Below, piece after piece: positions 1-7,713 of a stretch of DNA of 64,000 nt. Position 1 is the stretch's first letter, and each line of letters starts with the position of its first letter. A model generated the notes under the pieces. That model ran no database searches. It was not told the DNA's origin and saw nothing but the letters and a program-made list of their open reading frames with translations. The position numbers were made by a program, and so were the translations under genes. This DNA comes from Rhizobium altiplani. Lineage in GTDB: Bacteria; Pseudomonadota; Alphaproteobacteria; Rhizobiales; Rhizobiaceae. The stretch spans positions 1 through 64,000 of the forward strand of contig NZ_LNCD01000063.1 of assembly GCF_001542405.1 (NCBI RefSeq). Reading direction: 5' to 3'.

Positions 1-125
1 TGTGACTTCTAATGTAAATGCAACAAGGGCTTAAAGGCTGCTACAGGGCAGAGAGATCAGCCCCCGATCCGACCGGCTGGGCCGGGTTGCAAGGGAGGAA
101 CGGGGGCGGGTGATGACGTTCCCCT

Positions 126-953
126 TTGGCTTTAGCTTTCCCAGTAGCAATTGTTCCGTCGCCGGTTGATACTCGCTTGCACCTGCATGGGGCGGGGTGG
201 GATCAAAGCCGCACGATGCTTCCGGAAATCAACCTGCATGGTGACGTCGACATCGCCGCGCTGTCACCACTTCTTCGCGGCATGCTTCTTGCTGTTGCCT
301 ATGCTGACGGTGAGGGTGGCATAGGATTGACGGCGACCGGCGCCATGAACCGCAAGTTCGTGCATTGGGCCGCTGTGCACTTCCTCTGGCCAGGGTTCAC
401 AGCCGAAGATCTCTACAGCATGAACAAGGTGCTCAATGAAAGCGACATGCCGCCGCTTTGGGTCGTGCGCGACATGGCCCGTCATCTGAAGCTTCTTCGC
501 CGGAAAAAGGATGTGCTGCTGCCAACCAGACGCGGCCGGGAGTTTTTGGTGAACCCGCAAGCCTTCTTCGATCTGGTCGCCACGGATTATCTCTATTCGT
601 ATGTCCACGCCACCGAACGGGAAGAGGAGGTGCAAGCGCGGTTACGCTGGTGGCGCATGTTCCTCAATCTCCTCAATATCAAAGCCAGAGAAGGGTGCAC
701 GCCAATGGAGGTTGTGAAGATCCTCTATCCAGACCTGGCGCCTCTCTCGGACACCGAAATGACCATAGAAGCCTGGGAGTTGAAATCCGATCTCCAGTAT
801 GGCGTCTTCCAACGCTTATGCTGGCTCGGCTTGCTCTATGAGGCACGAGAGGGGCTCACGCTCCTTCAGGACGGATCCTTCCACAAGACGCCACTTTGGG
901 CAGCCTGCCTGCAGTTGGAATCGGATACGCAAAGCGACATCGGCGTGCATTGA
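126..953 (+). CDS. Hypothetical protein, 275 aa, upstream of IS30 transposase
   Basis: I do not recognise this protein. It is 275 aa with a TTG start (126). It is mostly alpha-helical in character, with no signal peptide or clear membrane segment. An internal basic cluster (LLRRKKDVLLPTRRGREF, about residues 119-136) reads like a winged-helix or DNA-contact region, but that is only an impression. It reads toward the convergent IS30 transposase and is flanked on the left by a sequence (19-41) that matches the inverted right border of the transposase region, so it may be a passenger of a mobile unit. Codon use looks like real coding sequence across the whole frame, and the other frames here are shorter. 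Confidence 0.6.
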   Translation: MALAFPVAIVPSPVDTRLHLHGAGWDQSRTMLPEINLHGDVDIAALSPLLRGMLLAVAYADGEGGIGLTATGAMNRKFVHWAAVHFLWPGFTAEDLYSMNKVLNESDMPPLWVVRDMARHLKLLRRKKDVLLPTRRGREFLVNPQAFFDLVATDYLYSYVHATEREEEVQARLRWWRMFLNLLNIKAREGCTPMEVVKILYPDLAPLSDTEMTIEAWELKSDLQYGVFQRLCWLGLLYEAREGLTLLQDGSFHKTPLWAACLQLESDTQSDIGVH

Positions 954-1052
954 CGATCTTTATTCCGCCGCTGGCTGCCTCAATAACGCTTTCTCTCGCC
1001 GCGCAATCACCTAGGATCATTCATGAAATCCGTCCTCCGCCCCGACTTGCCG

Positions 1053-2048
1053 TCATTTGTTCACTTCACGCCTGAACACTTCAGCTGGGGTACAGAAACC
1101 AAGGCATTTTCTCGGCGTATTGTTCAACTGATCGATCAGTGATCGTATCGATTCATCAGGAACTGACAGGACAGCAGTATCCCTCGGCAGGTAACGCCGA
1201 ATCCGCCGATTCATGTTCTCGACGGAGCCTTTTTGCCAGGGCGCAGACGGATCGCAGAACCATGCATCGGTTCCCATTCCTTGCTTCAGTCGCCGCCAGG
1301 AGACGAATTCAAATCCGCGATCAAACGTCAAACTTTGCCGGGCATGCCTGGGCAGGGGGCTGAGCACGTTGATGAGCCGCTCCATGATCGGCTTGGACTG
1401 CCGGTCGTTGTTCTTGAACAGCATGGTGAACCGGCTCGTCCGCTCGACAACCGTTGCCACATTGGCATTGCCCTGAACCCTTTCGAAGATCATGAGATCG
1501 GCTTCCCAGTGACCGAATTCCTTGCGATCGTTGATGGCTTCCGGCCGATGTTTGATCGAACACTCATCTGGAAAGACTGGATTCTGCGGCTTGCGAGCAT
1601 ATCGCGGCCGGCGCTTTCTCCGCCGTTCCGGGAGAAGCCGCGCGAGTTGCTGCCGTTGTCCTTCTGGTGAATAGACATACCGGTAGATCGTCTCGTGACA
1701 GACGCTTGCCTTGGCCGCTGGTTCGATCTTCAGTCGTCCAGCAATCTGTTCCGGCGACCAGCCGGATTCCAACTTTCCGATCACTTCGTTCCGCAGATCC
1801 TCGCGACGAAAGAGCTTGCCGATCCGCCGGCGCCTTTCGCGCGCCATGTCGTTGGCGGTCATCGCCCAGTAGCCCTCGGCATCGGGGAATTCCTGATCGT
1901 GCCAGTAGTTGCGTTTGATCTCCCGGGAGATGGTCGCACGGTCCCGGCCGAGGCGTCTGGCGATCTCAGACTGGCTAAACTTCTGATCCAACATCCTGGA
2001 AATCGATCGGCGTTCGTCAAAACTCAAATGCGAAAAGGTACGGCTCAA
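1053..2048 (-). CDS. IS30-family transposase
   Basis: DDE transposase that cuts and joins insertion-sequence ends. The protein is 331 aa, a normal IS30 length. An N-terminal helix-turn-helix lies at about residues 9-46 (SQSEIARRLGRDRATISREI), followed by a catalytic core with D184 (HWEADLMIF), D243 (TFDRGFEF) and E277 (WQKGSVENMNRRIRRYLP). The D-to-E spacing of 33 residues is typical of IS30. A TTG start at 2048 has a GGGAG ribosome site 8 nt before it. The frame is intact, so the enzyme is probably active. No perfect terminal repeats sit right beside the gene; a candidate pair is at 19-41 and 2070-2091. Confidence 0.93.
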   Translation of the reverse strand: MSRTFSHLSFDERRSISRMLDQKFSQSEIARRLGRDRATISREIKRNYWHDQEFPDAEGYWAMTANDMARERRRRIGKLFRREDLRNEVIGKLESGWSPEQIAGRLKIEPAAKASVCHETIYRYVYSPEGQRQQLARLLPERRRKRRPRYARKPQNPVFPDECSIKHRPEAINDRKEFGHWEADLMIFERVQGNANVATVVERTSRFTMLFKNNDRQSKPIMERLINVLSPLPRHARQSLTFDRGFEFVSWRRLKQGMGTDAWFCDPSAPWQKGSVENMNRRIRRYLPRDTAVLSVPDESIRSLIDQLNNTPRKCLGFCTPAEVFRREVNK

Positions 2049-2091
2049 ACCATGGCTCCCGAAAAGCAGGCAGCTTAACGCCTTTGTTGCA

Positions 2092-2492
2092 GTTCGAGAT
2101 AGAATGTGCCGCGGCTACACCCGTTTGCGGCGTAATCTATCTTATGGAACAGCAGAGCGGTTTTGAAGCTGTTGCTTTTTCGGTTCTAATGACCTTTTAG
2201 GACAATCGTCCGAAACCGGCGTGGACGGTCATTTAGCTGTTGCGTTCTCGCGCTACATCGAAGTGTAGCGCGTCGTTTCACCTGCACCGCAACATGCCAC
2301 TCAATCTCAGTTCGACATCGTTGCCGCCAGCGACGGCTGGTTTGATCAGCGCCGGTTCGTCCGGGAACCTCGGCGTTGCGACTGTCGACACGCCGGACTC
2401 ATCTTGACGCTTTGCTTGAAAACCGAACCGAAGCGGCGGCAGGTCCTACTCACTCGATTGATCGTCGAATGCGCTGCCCATCCATTGAGAGC
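2092..2492. other. Intergenic stretch without a recognisable gene
   Basis: About 400 bases between the transposase end and the TumE operators. No coding frame resembles a known protein. It holds one copy of the TGTTGCTTTTT 11-mer at 2170-2180 inside a longer repeat (2143-2180) that recurs at 3692-3728. Confidence 0.5.
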
Positions 2493-2536
2493 GTTGTTAT
2501 TGACAACAACGCCAGAGTGTTGTTATCAATAACAAC
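2493..2536. promoter_or_regulatory. Paired operators upstream of the TumE/HTH operon
   Basis: Two 18-bp palindromic boxes occur at 2493-2510 (GTTGTTATTGACAACAAC) and 2519-2536 (GTTGTTATCAATAACAAC). The second is symmetric apart from its two central bases. Centres are 26 bp apart, and the second box ends 24 bp before the TumE start. The arrangement fits negative autoregulation by the HTH antitoxin of the following operon; binding is inferred. Confidence 0.6.
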
Positions 2537-2560
2537 ATATAGGCTAGACTGATCGAGAAA

Positions 2561-2818
2561 TTGCGAACGGTGATCAATGACAAGACTTATTTTGAGGTCG
2601 TGTTATGGCACCTACCCAACCCGGTTCCGGGCAGCATGCACCCGTTCAAGTATTGGCTGGCCTTCGTTGTGAACGGTGAGTGCGTTCTCCGCTACGACAA
2701 TGAGCGCGGGAAAGGCGATCACCGGCACTTAGGTAACCGCGAAGAACCCATCGAATTTACGTCCCTTGAAGCACTTTACGATGCCTTCCAAGCTGACATG
2801 GAAAGGATGCTCAGATGA
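2561..2818 (+). CDS. TumE-family toxin (DUF6516)
   Basis: Small 85-aa protein of the TumE/DUF6516 toxin family. Family features visible: a VVLWHLPNPVPGSMHPFKY stretch (residues 13-31), then CVLRYDNERGKGDHRH (about 41-56), a strongly conserved block in this family. The target of the toxin is not established from sequence. It starts with TTG at 2561, 24 bp after an operator box, and its stop overlaps the next gene's start (ATGA at 2815-2818), indicating translational coupling with its HTH partner. Confidence 0.8.
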   Translation: MRTVINDKTYFEVVLWHLPNPVPGSMHPFKYWLAFVVNGECVLRYDNERGKGDHRHLGNREEPIEFTSLEALYDAFQADMERMLR

Positions 2819-3174
2819 CAACTTTGACTGTGCGCTTGAGTGCCATAGCGGATGCCAAGGCTCGCTTTGTCGAGGCCGGAAGGCGGGCGCTTGCAGGGCA
2901 GACAGCAGAGGCCGTACCTTCGGTCAACTTTACCTCCTACGATGACATGCACCGGGTGCTCGCGCCTTCCCGCCTCGCTATCGTCAAGGCGCTCGCGGGA
3001 CACGGGGCGTTGTCGATCCGCGAGGTCGCGCGTCGGGTCAACCGCGATGTGCAGGCCGTTCATCGTGACGTGACGACGCTCGTCAATGCTGGTGTCATCA
3101 ACCGGACAGAGAATGGAATCGAGTTTCCCTATGATCGCATTCATTTTGAATACGATGTGAGCGCCGCAGAGTGA
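2815..3174 (+). CDS. HTH antitoxin/regulator paired with TumE (HVO_A0114-like)
   Basis: 119-aa winged helix-turn-helix protein. The recognition region is SIREVARRVNRDVQAVHRDV (about residues 67-86), followed by a wing (LVNAGVINRTENGIEFPYD). Such MarR-like proteins (HVO_A0114 family) are regularly the second gene of TumE operons and act as antitoxin and repressor. The four-base overlap with the toxin gene and the twin palindromes upstream support that role here. Confidence 0.78.
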   Translation: MTTLTVRLSAIADAKARFVEAGRRALAGQTAEAVPSVNFTSYDDMHRVLAPSRLAIVKALAGHGALSIREVARRVNRDVQAVHRDVTTLVNAGVINRTENGIEFPYDRIHFEYDVSAAE

Positions 3175-3181
3175 TGAGGAA

Positions 3182-3312
3182 GTGTTGGCACTGATCGGCT
3201 ACGCGCGTTTCCACCCGCGAACAAACCGTCGCCGCACAGCTCGACGCGCTACGCAAGTTCGAGTGTATCCGCATCTTCGAGGAAACCGCCTCGGGCGCGA
3301 ACCACGATCGGC
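3182..3312 (+). pseudogene. Serine recombinase N-terminal remnant, frameshifted
   Basis: Starts LALIGYAR, then the frame breaks and continues one frame over as STREQTVAAQLDALRKFE and then IRIFEETASGANHDR, which is the N-terminal catalytic region of Tn3-type resolvases/invertases. The break sits where the usual YARVST motif (with the catalytic Ser) would be encoded; the sequence fits loss of two bases from a GCGCGC run. The remainder of the enzyme is missing and runs directly into a helicase fragment. It lies just downstream of the TumE/HTH pair with a GAGGAAG ribosome site, so it was probably once an intact gene. Confidence 0.7.
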
Positions 3313-3498
3313 CGCCGCCCGGTCATCATGCTCCTGGTCCGATCCAGCCTCTTGGACAGGACCATCCTTTACACCTCCGTCACTCGGGCCGTCGAGACCG
3401 TGGTTTTGGTCGGGGATCCGGACCTCCTCAACGAGGTCGTCTCCATGGCTCCGAGGAGCCTGGAACGGAACAGTGCCCCGAACTTCGAAACGCCGTAA
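3313..3498 (+). pseudogene. RecD/UvrD-like helicase C-terminal fragment
   Basis: An open frame of 61 codons reads RRPVIMLLVRSSLLDR then TILYTSVTRAVETVVLVGDP and ends after SMAPRSLERN. This is the last conserved motif of superfamily 1 (RecD-like) helicases, where LLYTAVTRAK.LVVLVG is usual. Only the C-terminal tail is present, with no start of its own, and it is fused directly to the resolvase remnant. It is a recombination scar. Confidence 0.6.
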
Positions 3499-3542
3499 AA
3501 AAGGAACAATGGCCTTGGCACGGCCGCGCTACAGTGCCGTTC

Positions 3543-3790
3543 ACTGTTGCGAATCGTCTCCGCAACAAGAGCAACAAACGCCTCAAAATCGGTACAGCAA
3601 CACCGAGATAGAGGGCGTGACGTCTTCAGCCCTGCCCTGGCGAGCATTCATCCACTCACTCACTCAGCTACAGGAGCCGAAATTGTACTCTTTGGAACAG
3701 GAACGCGGTTTCGCCGGTGTTGCTTTTTTTGTCAAACCGCCGGTTACGCTGTGCGCGGTTCCAAAAAGCAACATAGCGTTCGTTCGCGGA
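3543..3790. repeat. Dispersed GCAACA-rich repeat cluster, copy 1
   Basis: Contains AGCAACAAACGCCT at 3570-3583 (identical to 4647-4660). TGTTGCTTTTT at 3718-3728 is inverted as AAAAAGCAACA at 3763-3773; these arms could form an 11-bp stem across 34 bases. The block 3692-3728 also matches 2143-2180 at 29 of 37 aligned positions examined. No protein family explains the region. Confidence 0.55.
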
Positions 3791-3833
3791 TGTCCATGTC
3801 GTCGGGATCAGGCATCTGGCATCCCTTCTGAGG

Positions 3834-4124
3834 TTACGGCCACTCCTCCTCCTGCCAGTCGCGGGCCGCATGGATGACGCGGACGATCACTACTGCCTCG
3901 TCCGTGAGCGTGTAAGCGATGACGTAAGGCAAGCCCGTCACTACCTTCTCGTAAGTGCCAGTCACGCGCCCCGGCCTACCGGTGGCGAACTCACTGAGCC
4001 TGCTGCCCGCGTCCTCGACGGCGTCAACGACCCGCTCGGCTGCATCCGGATTATCGTCGGCGATGTAGGCGAGGATGTCGAGATAGTCGCGGTGTGCGTC
4101 AGCCGACCAGACAACTCTTCTCAT
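3834..4124 (-). CDS. ParE/RelE-family toxin
   Basis: 96-aa type II toxin of the ParE/RelE fold. Typical features: an N-terminal helix WSADAHRDYLDILAYIADDNPDAA, then SRLSEFATGRPGR, and a C-terminal strand pair ending VIVRVIHAARDWQEEEWP, where VIHxxRDW is the family hallmark. ParE members poison DNA gyrase and RelE members cleave mRNA; the RDW ending favours the ParE-like branch. Its ATG (4122-4124) overlaps the antitoxin stop (4121-4123). Confidence 0.88.
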   Translation of the reverse strand: MRRVVWSADAHRDYLDILAYIADDNPDAAERVVDAVEDAGSRLSEFATGRPGRVTGTYEKVVTGLPYVIAYTLTDEAVVIVRVIHAARDWQEEEWP

Positions 4125-4381
4125 CCTTGCGCTTTCTTGCGCCGTGCTTCCGCAATTATCTGGCGGGCTTCAGCTATCGCTTGCTCGTGCGGGACGACGC
4201 GGCCAGCCTTCACGTCGGCCAGCCCGCGCTGGATGCCTTCAATAATGGCAAGCTCGCGTTCGACATAGGCCGAGACCGCCTCCCCCGCGAGGAAGGATTT
4301 GCTGCGCTTCGTCCCTTCGGCGATCTTTGTCAGCTTGGCCAAGGTGTCTTCCGAAACACGGATCGTCATCGTCGCACTCAT
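4121..4381 (-). CDS. CopG-type ribbon-helix-helix antitoxin
   Basis: 86-aa antitoxin. The N-terminal ribbon-helix-helix reads MTIRVSEDTLAKLTKIAEGT, with FLAGEAVSAYVERELA continuing the fold; the basic C-terminal tail (ARQIIAEARRKKAQG) would clasp the toxin. The ATG at 4381 is preceded by a GGAG ribosome site, whereas the longer frame reaching 4531 has no such signal and looks non-native. It precedes and overlaps the toxin gene, with an 18-bp palindrome 16 bp upstream. Confidence 0.88.
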   Translation of the reverse strand: MSATMTIRVSEDTLAKLTKIAEGTKRSKSFLAGEAVSAYVERELAIIEGIQRGLADVKAGRVVPHEQAIAEARQIIAEARRKKAQG

Positions 4382-4396
4382 GCTACACTCTCCGTT

Positions 4397-4414
4397 GTGT
4401 TTACATGTACACAC
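4397..4414. promoter_or_regulatory. Operator palindrome of ParE/CopG operon
   Basis: An 18-bp inverted repeat, GTGTTTACATGTACACAC, is symmetric except for one base pair and lies 16 bp upstream of the antitoxin start. It is a likely binding site for the ribbon-helix-helix protein. Confidence 0.55.
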
Positions 4415-4576
4415 TATAGTACGGCATGCCGGTTGGGGGTCAAGGCTTGGCTGGCGTTCCCCTGATGACAGCCATCGCATTGGCGTCCTGTCAGCACTTC
4501 GGCGACGACCTGCGCGTGACCGGCCTCGCATGCGCGAGCCTAGAGAGGCGGGCTGCCCCCCAGTTCAGCGAGGTAT
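4415..4576. other. Intergenic, no recognisable gene
   Basis: A plus-strand frame ending TAA at about 4577 reads GVPLMTAIALASCQHFGDD and looks like a protein tail with no start. Its family is unknown to me, and it could be a relic. Confidence 0.3.
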
Positions 4577-4680
4577 AAAAAGCAACACTCGGCTCTCTCG
4601 CCGCTGCAACACTGGCAAAGATGTTGCAGCTTCTTCTCGGACAAATAGCAACAAACGCCTACAAAAGAGCTGCAACAACA
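4577..4680. repeat. Dispersed GCAACA-rich repeat cluster, copy 2
   Basis: Holds AAAAAGCAACA at 4577-4587 and AGCAACAAACGCCT at 4647-4660, both shared exactly with the cluster at 3543-3790, plus several more GCAACA words. It ends directly at the ankyrin remnant. Confidence 0.55.
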
Positions 4681-4683
4681 GGT

Positions 4684-4920
4684 TCGAACTCCGGTGGTCG
4701 GACGCCGATGTCGCCAAGATCGGTGATTTGGTCGCGCTCGCGGCATTGCTCGATGCTGGAACAGACATTCAGGAACAGGACAAAGGAGCCACGCCTCTCG
4801 TTGTCGCGGTGCGTAGCGGCCATGCCGATGCAGCAGAAATTCTGATCAAGCGCGGGGCCGACGTGAACAAGGAGTCCGCACTTGGATTGCCTCTTACCGC
4901 TGCCGTTCTGACGGCGTCTC
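4684..4920 (+). pseudogene. Ankyrin-repeat protein fragment
   Basis: The frame reads ALLDAGTDIQEQDKGATPLV, AVRSGHADAAEILIKRGADV and NKESALGLPLTAAV, which is about two ankyrin repeats (the G-ATPL-AA-GH-A-LL--GADVN pattern). No plausible start lies upstream in the same frame, and the protein-like pattern is lost after about 4920. It is therefore a remnant; the intact gene's role is unknown. Confidence 0.6.
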
Positions 4921-5051
4921 AACGCCGTAGAGCGCGAAATTGCCCTGCATCAGACGGTAAACGTTCGCTCGCTATCTCGAAAGATCGATGGCACCCTCGC
5001 CCCGAGGGACTACTGCTCGCGGGCATGCGCTGAGGCGACACGGTTACCGCA

Positions 5052-6038
5052 TCAAAACGAGATCCGCTTTCCAACAGATAATGGGACGATCTTGCTGTCG
5101 CCAAAAGCGTTCGCCAGCGCATTCATGGCTCGCCACCCGGTGCAATGGCCCGCAGCGATGGTGACAAGGTCGAATGACGCCAACGCTTCGACCGTCGCCG
5201 GGATGATCCGCTCGTTCTGTCCGACAAGATGCAGCCCGCCCACGACGGCATGGAGCGGCACACCGGGTAGACTCGACTTTGCGTGCGTCAGTACATTGAT
5301 CACGCCCGCATGTGAGCAGGCGCTGAAAATGACCAGGCCTTTCCCGGCAACGTTCACGGCCAGGAAGCGCTCATCCATCATCAGCTCATCCTGCACCCAT
5401 TCGCTGCCGTCCGTTGACTGCCGATACTGGCCGGGAAATCCCCGTTCGAAAGCGGTCACACGGCGTATCTCGCCGCTCACGTAGGCCGATCCTTCCAATA
5501 ACAGCTGCGGCTCCCTCGTATTGACCGTGGCTGCGCCGAAGGAGGCAAGTTCTTCCAAGCTGGCCACGTCTTCCATGAGGCGCAACGACCCATCTTGCCG
5601 CTTGAGGGCTCGTTTCCCGAACATGTCCGGATGGACGTAGCAGGCGACTGGATTGCCCCCATTGCGGTCCCGGATGAGTTGCAAGGCACAAAGCATCGCT
5701 CCGCAATGATCCCAGTGGCCGTGCGATAGAACGATTGCCTCAACACGACCAAGCTCGACGCCAAGCCGCGCGACGTTCTGCTCGAGGACGCGGTCTTCGG
5801 GACCGGTGTCGAATAGGATTGTTCTCGTGACGCCTCCGTGATGAATGGTAACGAGACAAGCCAGACCGTGGGCCGCGCAACATAGGCATTTGCCGCCCAT
5901 GATCCACATCCCACGACGCCGCCGCTCTATGGCCGCGACCTCCGTCTCCACAAATGAAGGCACCGTGGAAAGATTGTCTGTGAGATTGTCGACAAGCACC
6001 CGAACCTCGACGCTGTCAACCGCCATTAGCCCGTTCAT
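5052..6038 (-). CDS. MBL-fold metallo-hydrolase
   Basis: 328-aa metallo-beta-lactamase-fold enzyme. The zinc motif SHGHWDHCGA gives H106, H108, D110 and H111; further ligand-like blocks are FSACSHAGVINVL and GGLHLVG near the C-terminus. The layout resembles the DHPS-like group of MBL proteins (archaeal ribofuranosylaminobenzene phosphate synthase relatives), whose bacterial members mostly lack a known substrate. A cysteine-rich patch, GGKCLCCAAHG (residues 48-58), is unusual. There is no signal peptide, so it is probably cytoplasmic. It stands alone between decayed regions. Confidence 0.8.
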   Translation of the reverse strand: MNGLMAVDSVEVRVLVDNLTDNLSTVPSFVETEVAAIERRRRGMWIMGGKCLCCAAHGLACLVTIHHGGVTRTILFDTGPEDRVLEQNVARLGVELGRVEAIVLSHGHWDHCGAMLCALQLIRDRNGGNPVACYVHPDMFGKRALKRQDGSLRLMEDVASLEELASFGAATVNTREPQLLLEGSAYVSGEIRRVTAFERGFPGQYRQSTDGSEWVQDELMMDERFLAVNVAGKGLVIFSACSHAGVINVLTHAKSSLPGVPLHAVVGGLHLVGQNERIIPATVEALASFDLVTIAAGHCTGWRAMNALANAFGDSKIVPLSVGKRISF

Positions 6039-6104
6039 CAGACCCTCCGTGCCTCGAAATGTCTGTGGGACTGGTTACCAACTGTCTGCGATTTTATCAC
6101 CGAA

Positions 6105-6428
6105 TGCGCGGTCTCCCAAACAAGGCGTCACGCCCGCGATGACGCCGGCGCGGCGGCCGCAATGACCGACCAAGGAACGCCAGTGCGCTATCTACGCTCG
6201 ACGTTCGTTCCATCGGAGGAAAGATCCTTCTGTCTCTTCGACGCGCCGACAAAGCGTGATGTCGAGGAAGCGAACAGGCTCGCTGAAATACCCTTGGTCC
6301 GAATTACTGAGGGGAAGCACATCACGGCGGAAGACGTCTCGTCGCTGACGCGCAGGACTTCACCAGTGCGCATAGGCGGATGCTTTAGGATCGAGACAGA
6401 TTTTTGTACTGTGCGGGCTGAGATCTGA
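6105..6428 (+). pseudogene. DUF4242-type protein, truncated at both ends
   Basis: The recognisable part is TPVRYLRSTFVPSEERSF, then CLFDAPTKRDVEEANRLAEI and PLVRITEGKHITAED, matching the C-terminal half of small DUF4242 (nickel-binding-like) proteins. The usual N-terminal block is absent, and after about 6390 the frame runs antisense into a displaced Old Yellow Enzyme tail, so its last about 15 residues are foreign. ATG codons occur at 6105 and 6162. It could still be expressed as a short protein, but it looks like a recombination remnant. Confidence 0.5.
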
Positions 6429-6638
6429 GATATTGCGGAGGCGCCGACACCTGCCCTCCAAGAACGGCTACTGCGTGCCAAGGCCAACGAGGGTCGTAGA
6501 GCGCGGCACTTGCTATTGCGATGAGATCCGCGTCTCCAGTAGACCCAATCTCCTCAGCCCGAGCAGGCTCCGTTATCAACCCTACGGCGACAACCGGGAT
6601 CTCAATCTCATTCTTGATGGCCGTGCAAGCGGAACCTG
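6385..6638 (-). pseudogene. Duplicated 3' fragment of Old Yellow Enzyme gene
   Basis: Encodes VPLAR, then after a one-base deletion ITEPARAEEIGSTGDADLIA and ALYDPRWPWHAVAVLGGQVS, then PPQYLRSQPAQYKNL. These match the C-terminal about 85 residues of the intact enzyme at 13030-14133, with scattered substitutions. The 5' portion is missing and is replaced by an alpha/beta-hydrolase fragment. Confidence 0.85.
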
Positions 6639-6725
6639 ATCTTCCCAGGCGTCCGAACTCAGCGGCCAGCCGTGGCTGAACCCGATGGGATCGCCAGCGC
6701 CCCGATCGTTGAAGAAAATTTCTGT
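6636..6725 (-). pseudogene. Alpha/beta-hydrolase (haloperoxidase-type) N-terminal fragment
   Basis: TEIFFNDRGAGDP and GFSHGWPLSSDAWEDQ are the start of a non-heme chloroperoxidase-like alpha/beta hydrolase (oxyanion region SHGWPLS). Only about 30 codons remain, ending exactly where Old Yellow Enzyme sequence begins. Confidence 0.7.
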
Positions 6726-6846
6726 ACAGACTTTCGTTTGTAGGCTGTGTTTAGACCGCATCTTTCGGATCAGTGCGTGATTGCTTAAAGTTACGCCGCG
6801 ATGATTGGGCGAGCGTTTCGATGACGAGAGCGGCGAAATTTCCGGC

Positions 6847-7485
6847 ATGGGAGGATATGATTTGAACGAGACTCAACACCTGTGGGAATGGCGCGAGAAG
6901 ATCGCAAATCTCTACTACGAGGTACGTTCTAGCCCGGACGTGGTTGCTGCCTGGAGGCTTTGGTGCGACACCCGTTCGACCCTGTTTCGCGACCATCCTC
7001 AGTCGCCAATTGAGTTGGCGGACCGCAAGACGTTCGAAGGGCCGACGACATTTTCTTATGATCCCTCGTTGCGCTTGACGGTAAAGCTTGTCCCAGTCAC
7101 TCCGGAACGGATAACCGTCGCAACAGGAGTGGATGGTGACCTGTCGATGCATGCGTTCTCTCGTACAACGGGGCTGGAGGCCAGATTGGGCGGCGAATTA
7201 ACCCTTTACTGGATTGAGGGGTACGGCGGTGGCGTGTTCCTGCCGTTTGTCGACGCGACCTCAGGGACCGAGACATATGGCGGTGGCCGATATCTCCTCG
7301 ACACCATCAAGGGAGCGGATCTTGGAGTTGTCCGTCCAGACGGCGCATTGATACTCGATTTCAATTTCTCCTATTTTCCTTCGTGCGCCTATTCTTCCCG
7401 CTATGTCTGTCCATTAGCGCCATCGGGCAATCGACTGAAAGGCGCGGTGAGAGCCGGTGAACGGCTACCTGTCTCGAAACGATAA
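6847..7485 (+). CDS. DUF1684 domain protein
   Basis: About 212 aa, belonging to DUF1684. Hallmarks: LWEWREKI near the N-terminus, FRDHPQSPI, and the C-terminal LPFVDATSGTETYGGGRYLL followed by LDFNFSYFPSCAYSSRYVCP and LAPSGNRL. The biochemical role of the family is not known. A start at TTG 6862 has a strong GGGAGG at 6849-6854; ATG 6847 lacks a ribosome site, and the frame is open upstream to 6805. No partner gene is adjacent. Confidence 0.8.
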   Translation: MGGYDLNETQHLWEWREKIANLYYEVRSSPDVVAAWRLWCDTRSTLFRDHPQSPIELADRKTFEGPTTFSYDPSLRLTVKLVPVTPERITVATGVDGDLSMHAFSRTTGLEARLGGELTLYWIEGYGGGVFLPFVDATSGTETYGGGRYLLDTIKGADLGVVRPDGALILDFNFSYFPSCAYSSRYVCPLAPSGNRLKGAVRAGERLPVSKR

Positions 7486-7713
7486 GCGCCGGGGTTAGAG
7501 GCCTTGAATCTCCGTAGCCGGGCATTCAGAAGTCGTGACCGTGGGCGTATTTCCGTTTCGAATAAAACCGTTGTGACAGAGATCTTTCACGCGCAACGCA
7601 AAGAACTGTATGAGCCGGTTTGAGGCGAGACTTCAGGAGAACGTCGTCGTTAAGTGATGAGTTTGTATCCCGAGGGGCAGCGCGCTGTACGTGATCACGA
7701 CCATGGAGGAACC

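Larger units (their letters stand above)
19..2091. mobile_element. Possible IS30-type element with passenger gene
   Basis: Positions 19-41 and the reverse complement of 2070-2091 match at 19 positions of a 22/23-nt alignment with one gap (shared core TGCAACAA, then GGC, then GCTGC). These enclose both the IS30 transposase and the unrelated 275-aa ORF. Most IS30 elements are about 1.0-1.2 kb with no passenger, so this boundary call is inference. No target-site duplication was identified. The true left end may instead lie near 1000-1050 and be too diverged to see. Confidence 0.3.

Noticed and set aside
1233..1670. Long plus-strand frame antisense to the IS30 transposase
   Set aside because: Lies wholly within a well-supported transposase gene; no recognisable motif.
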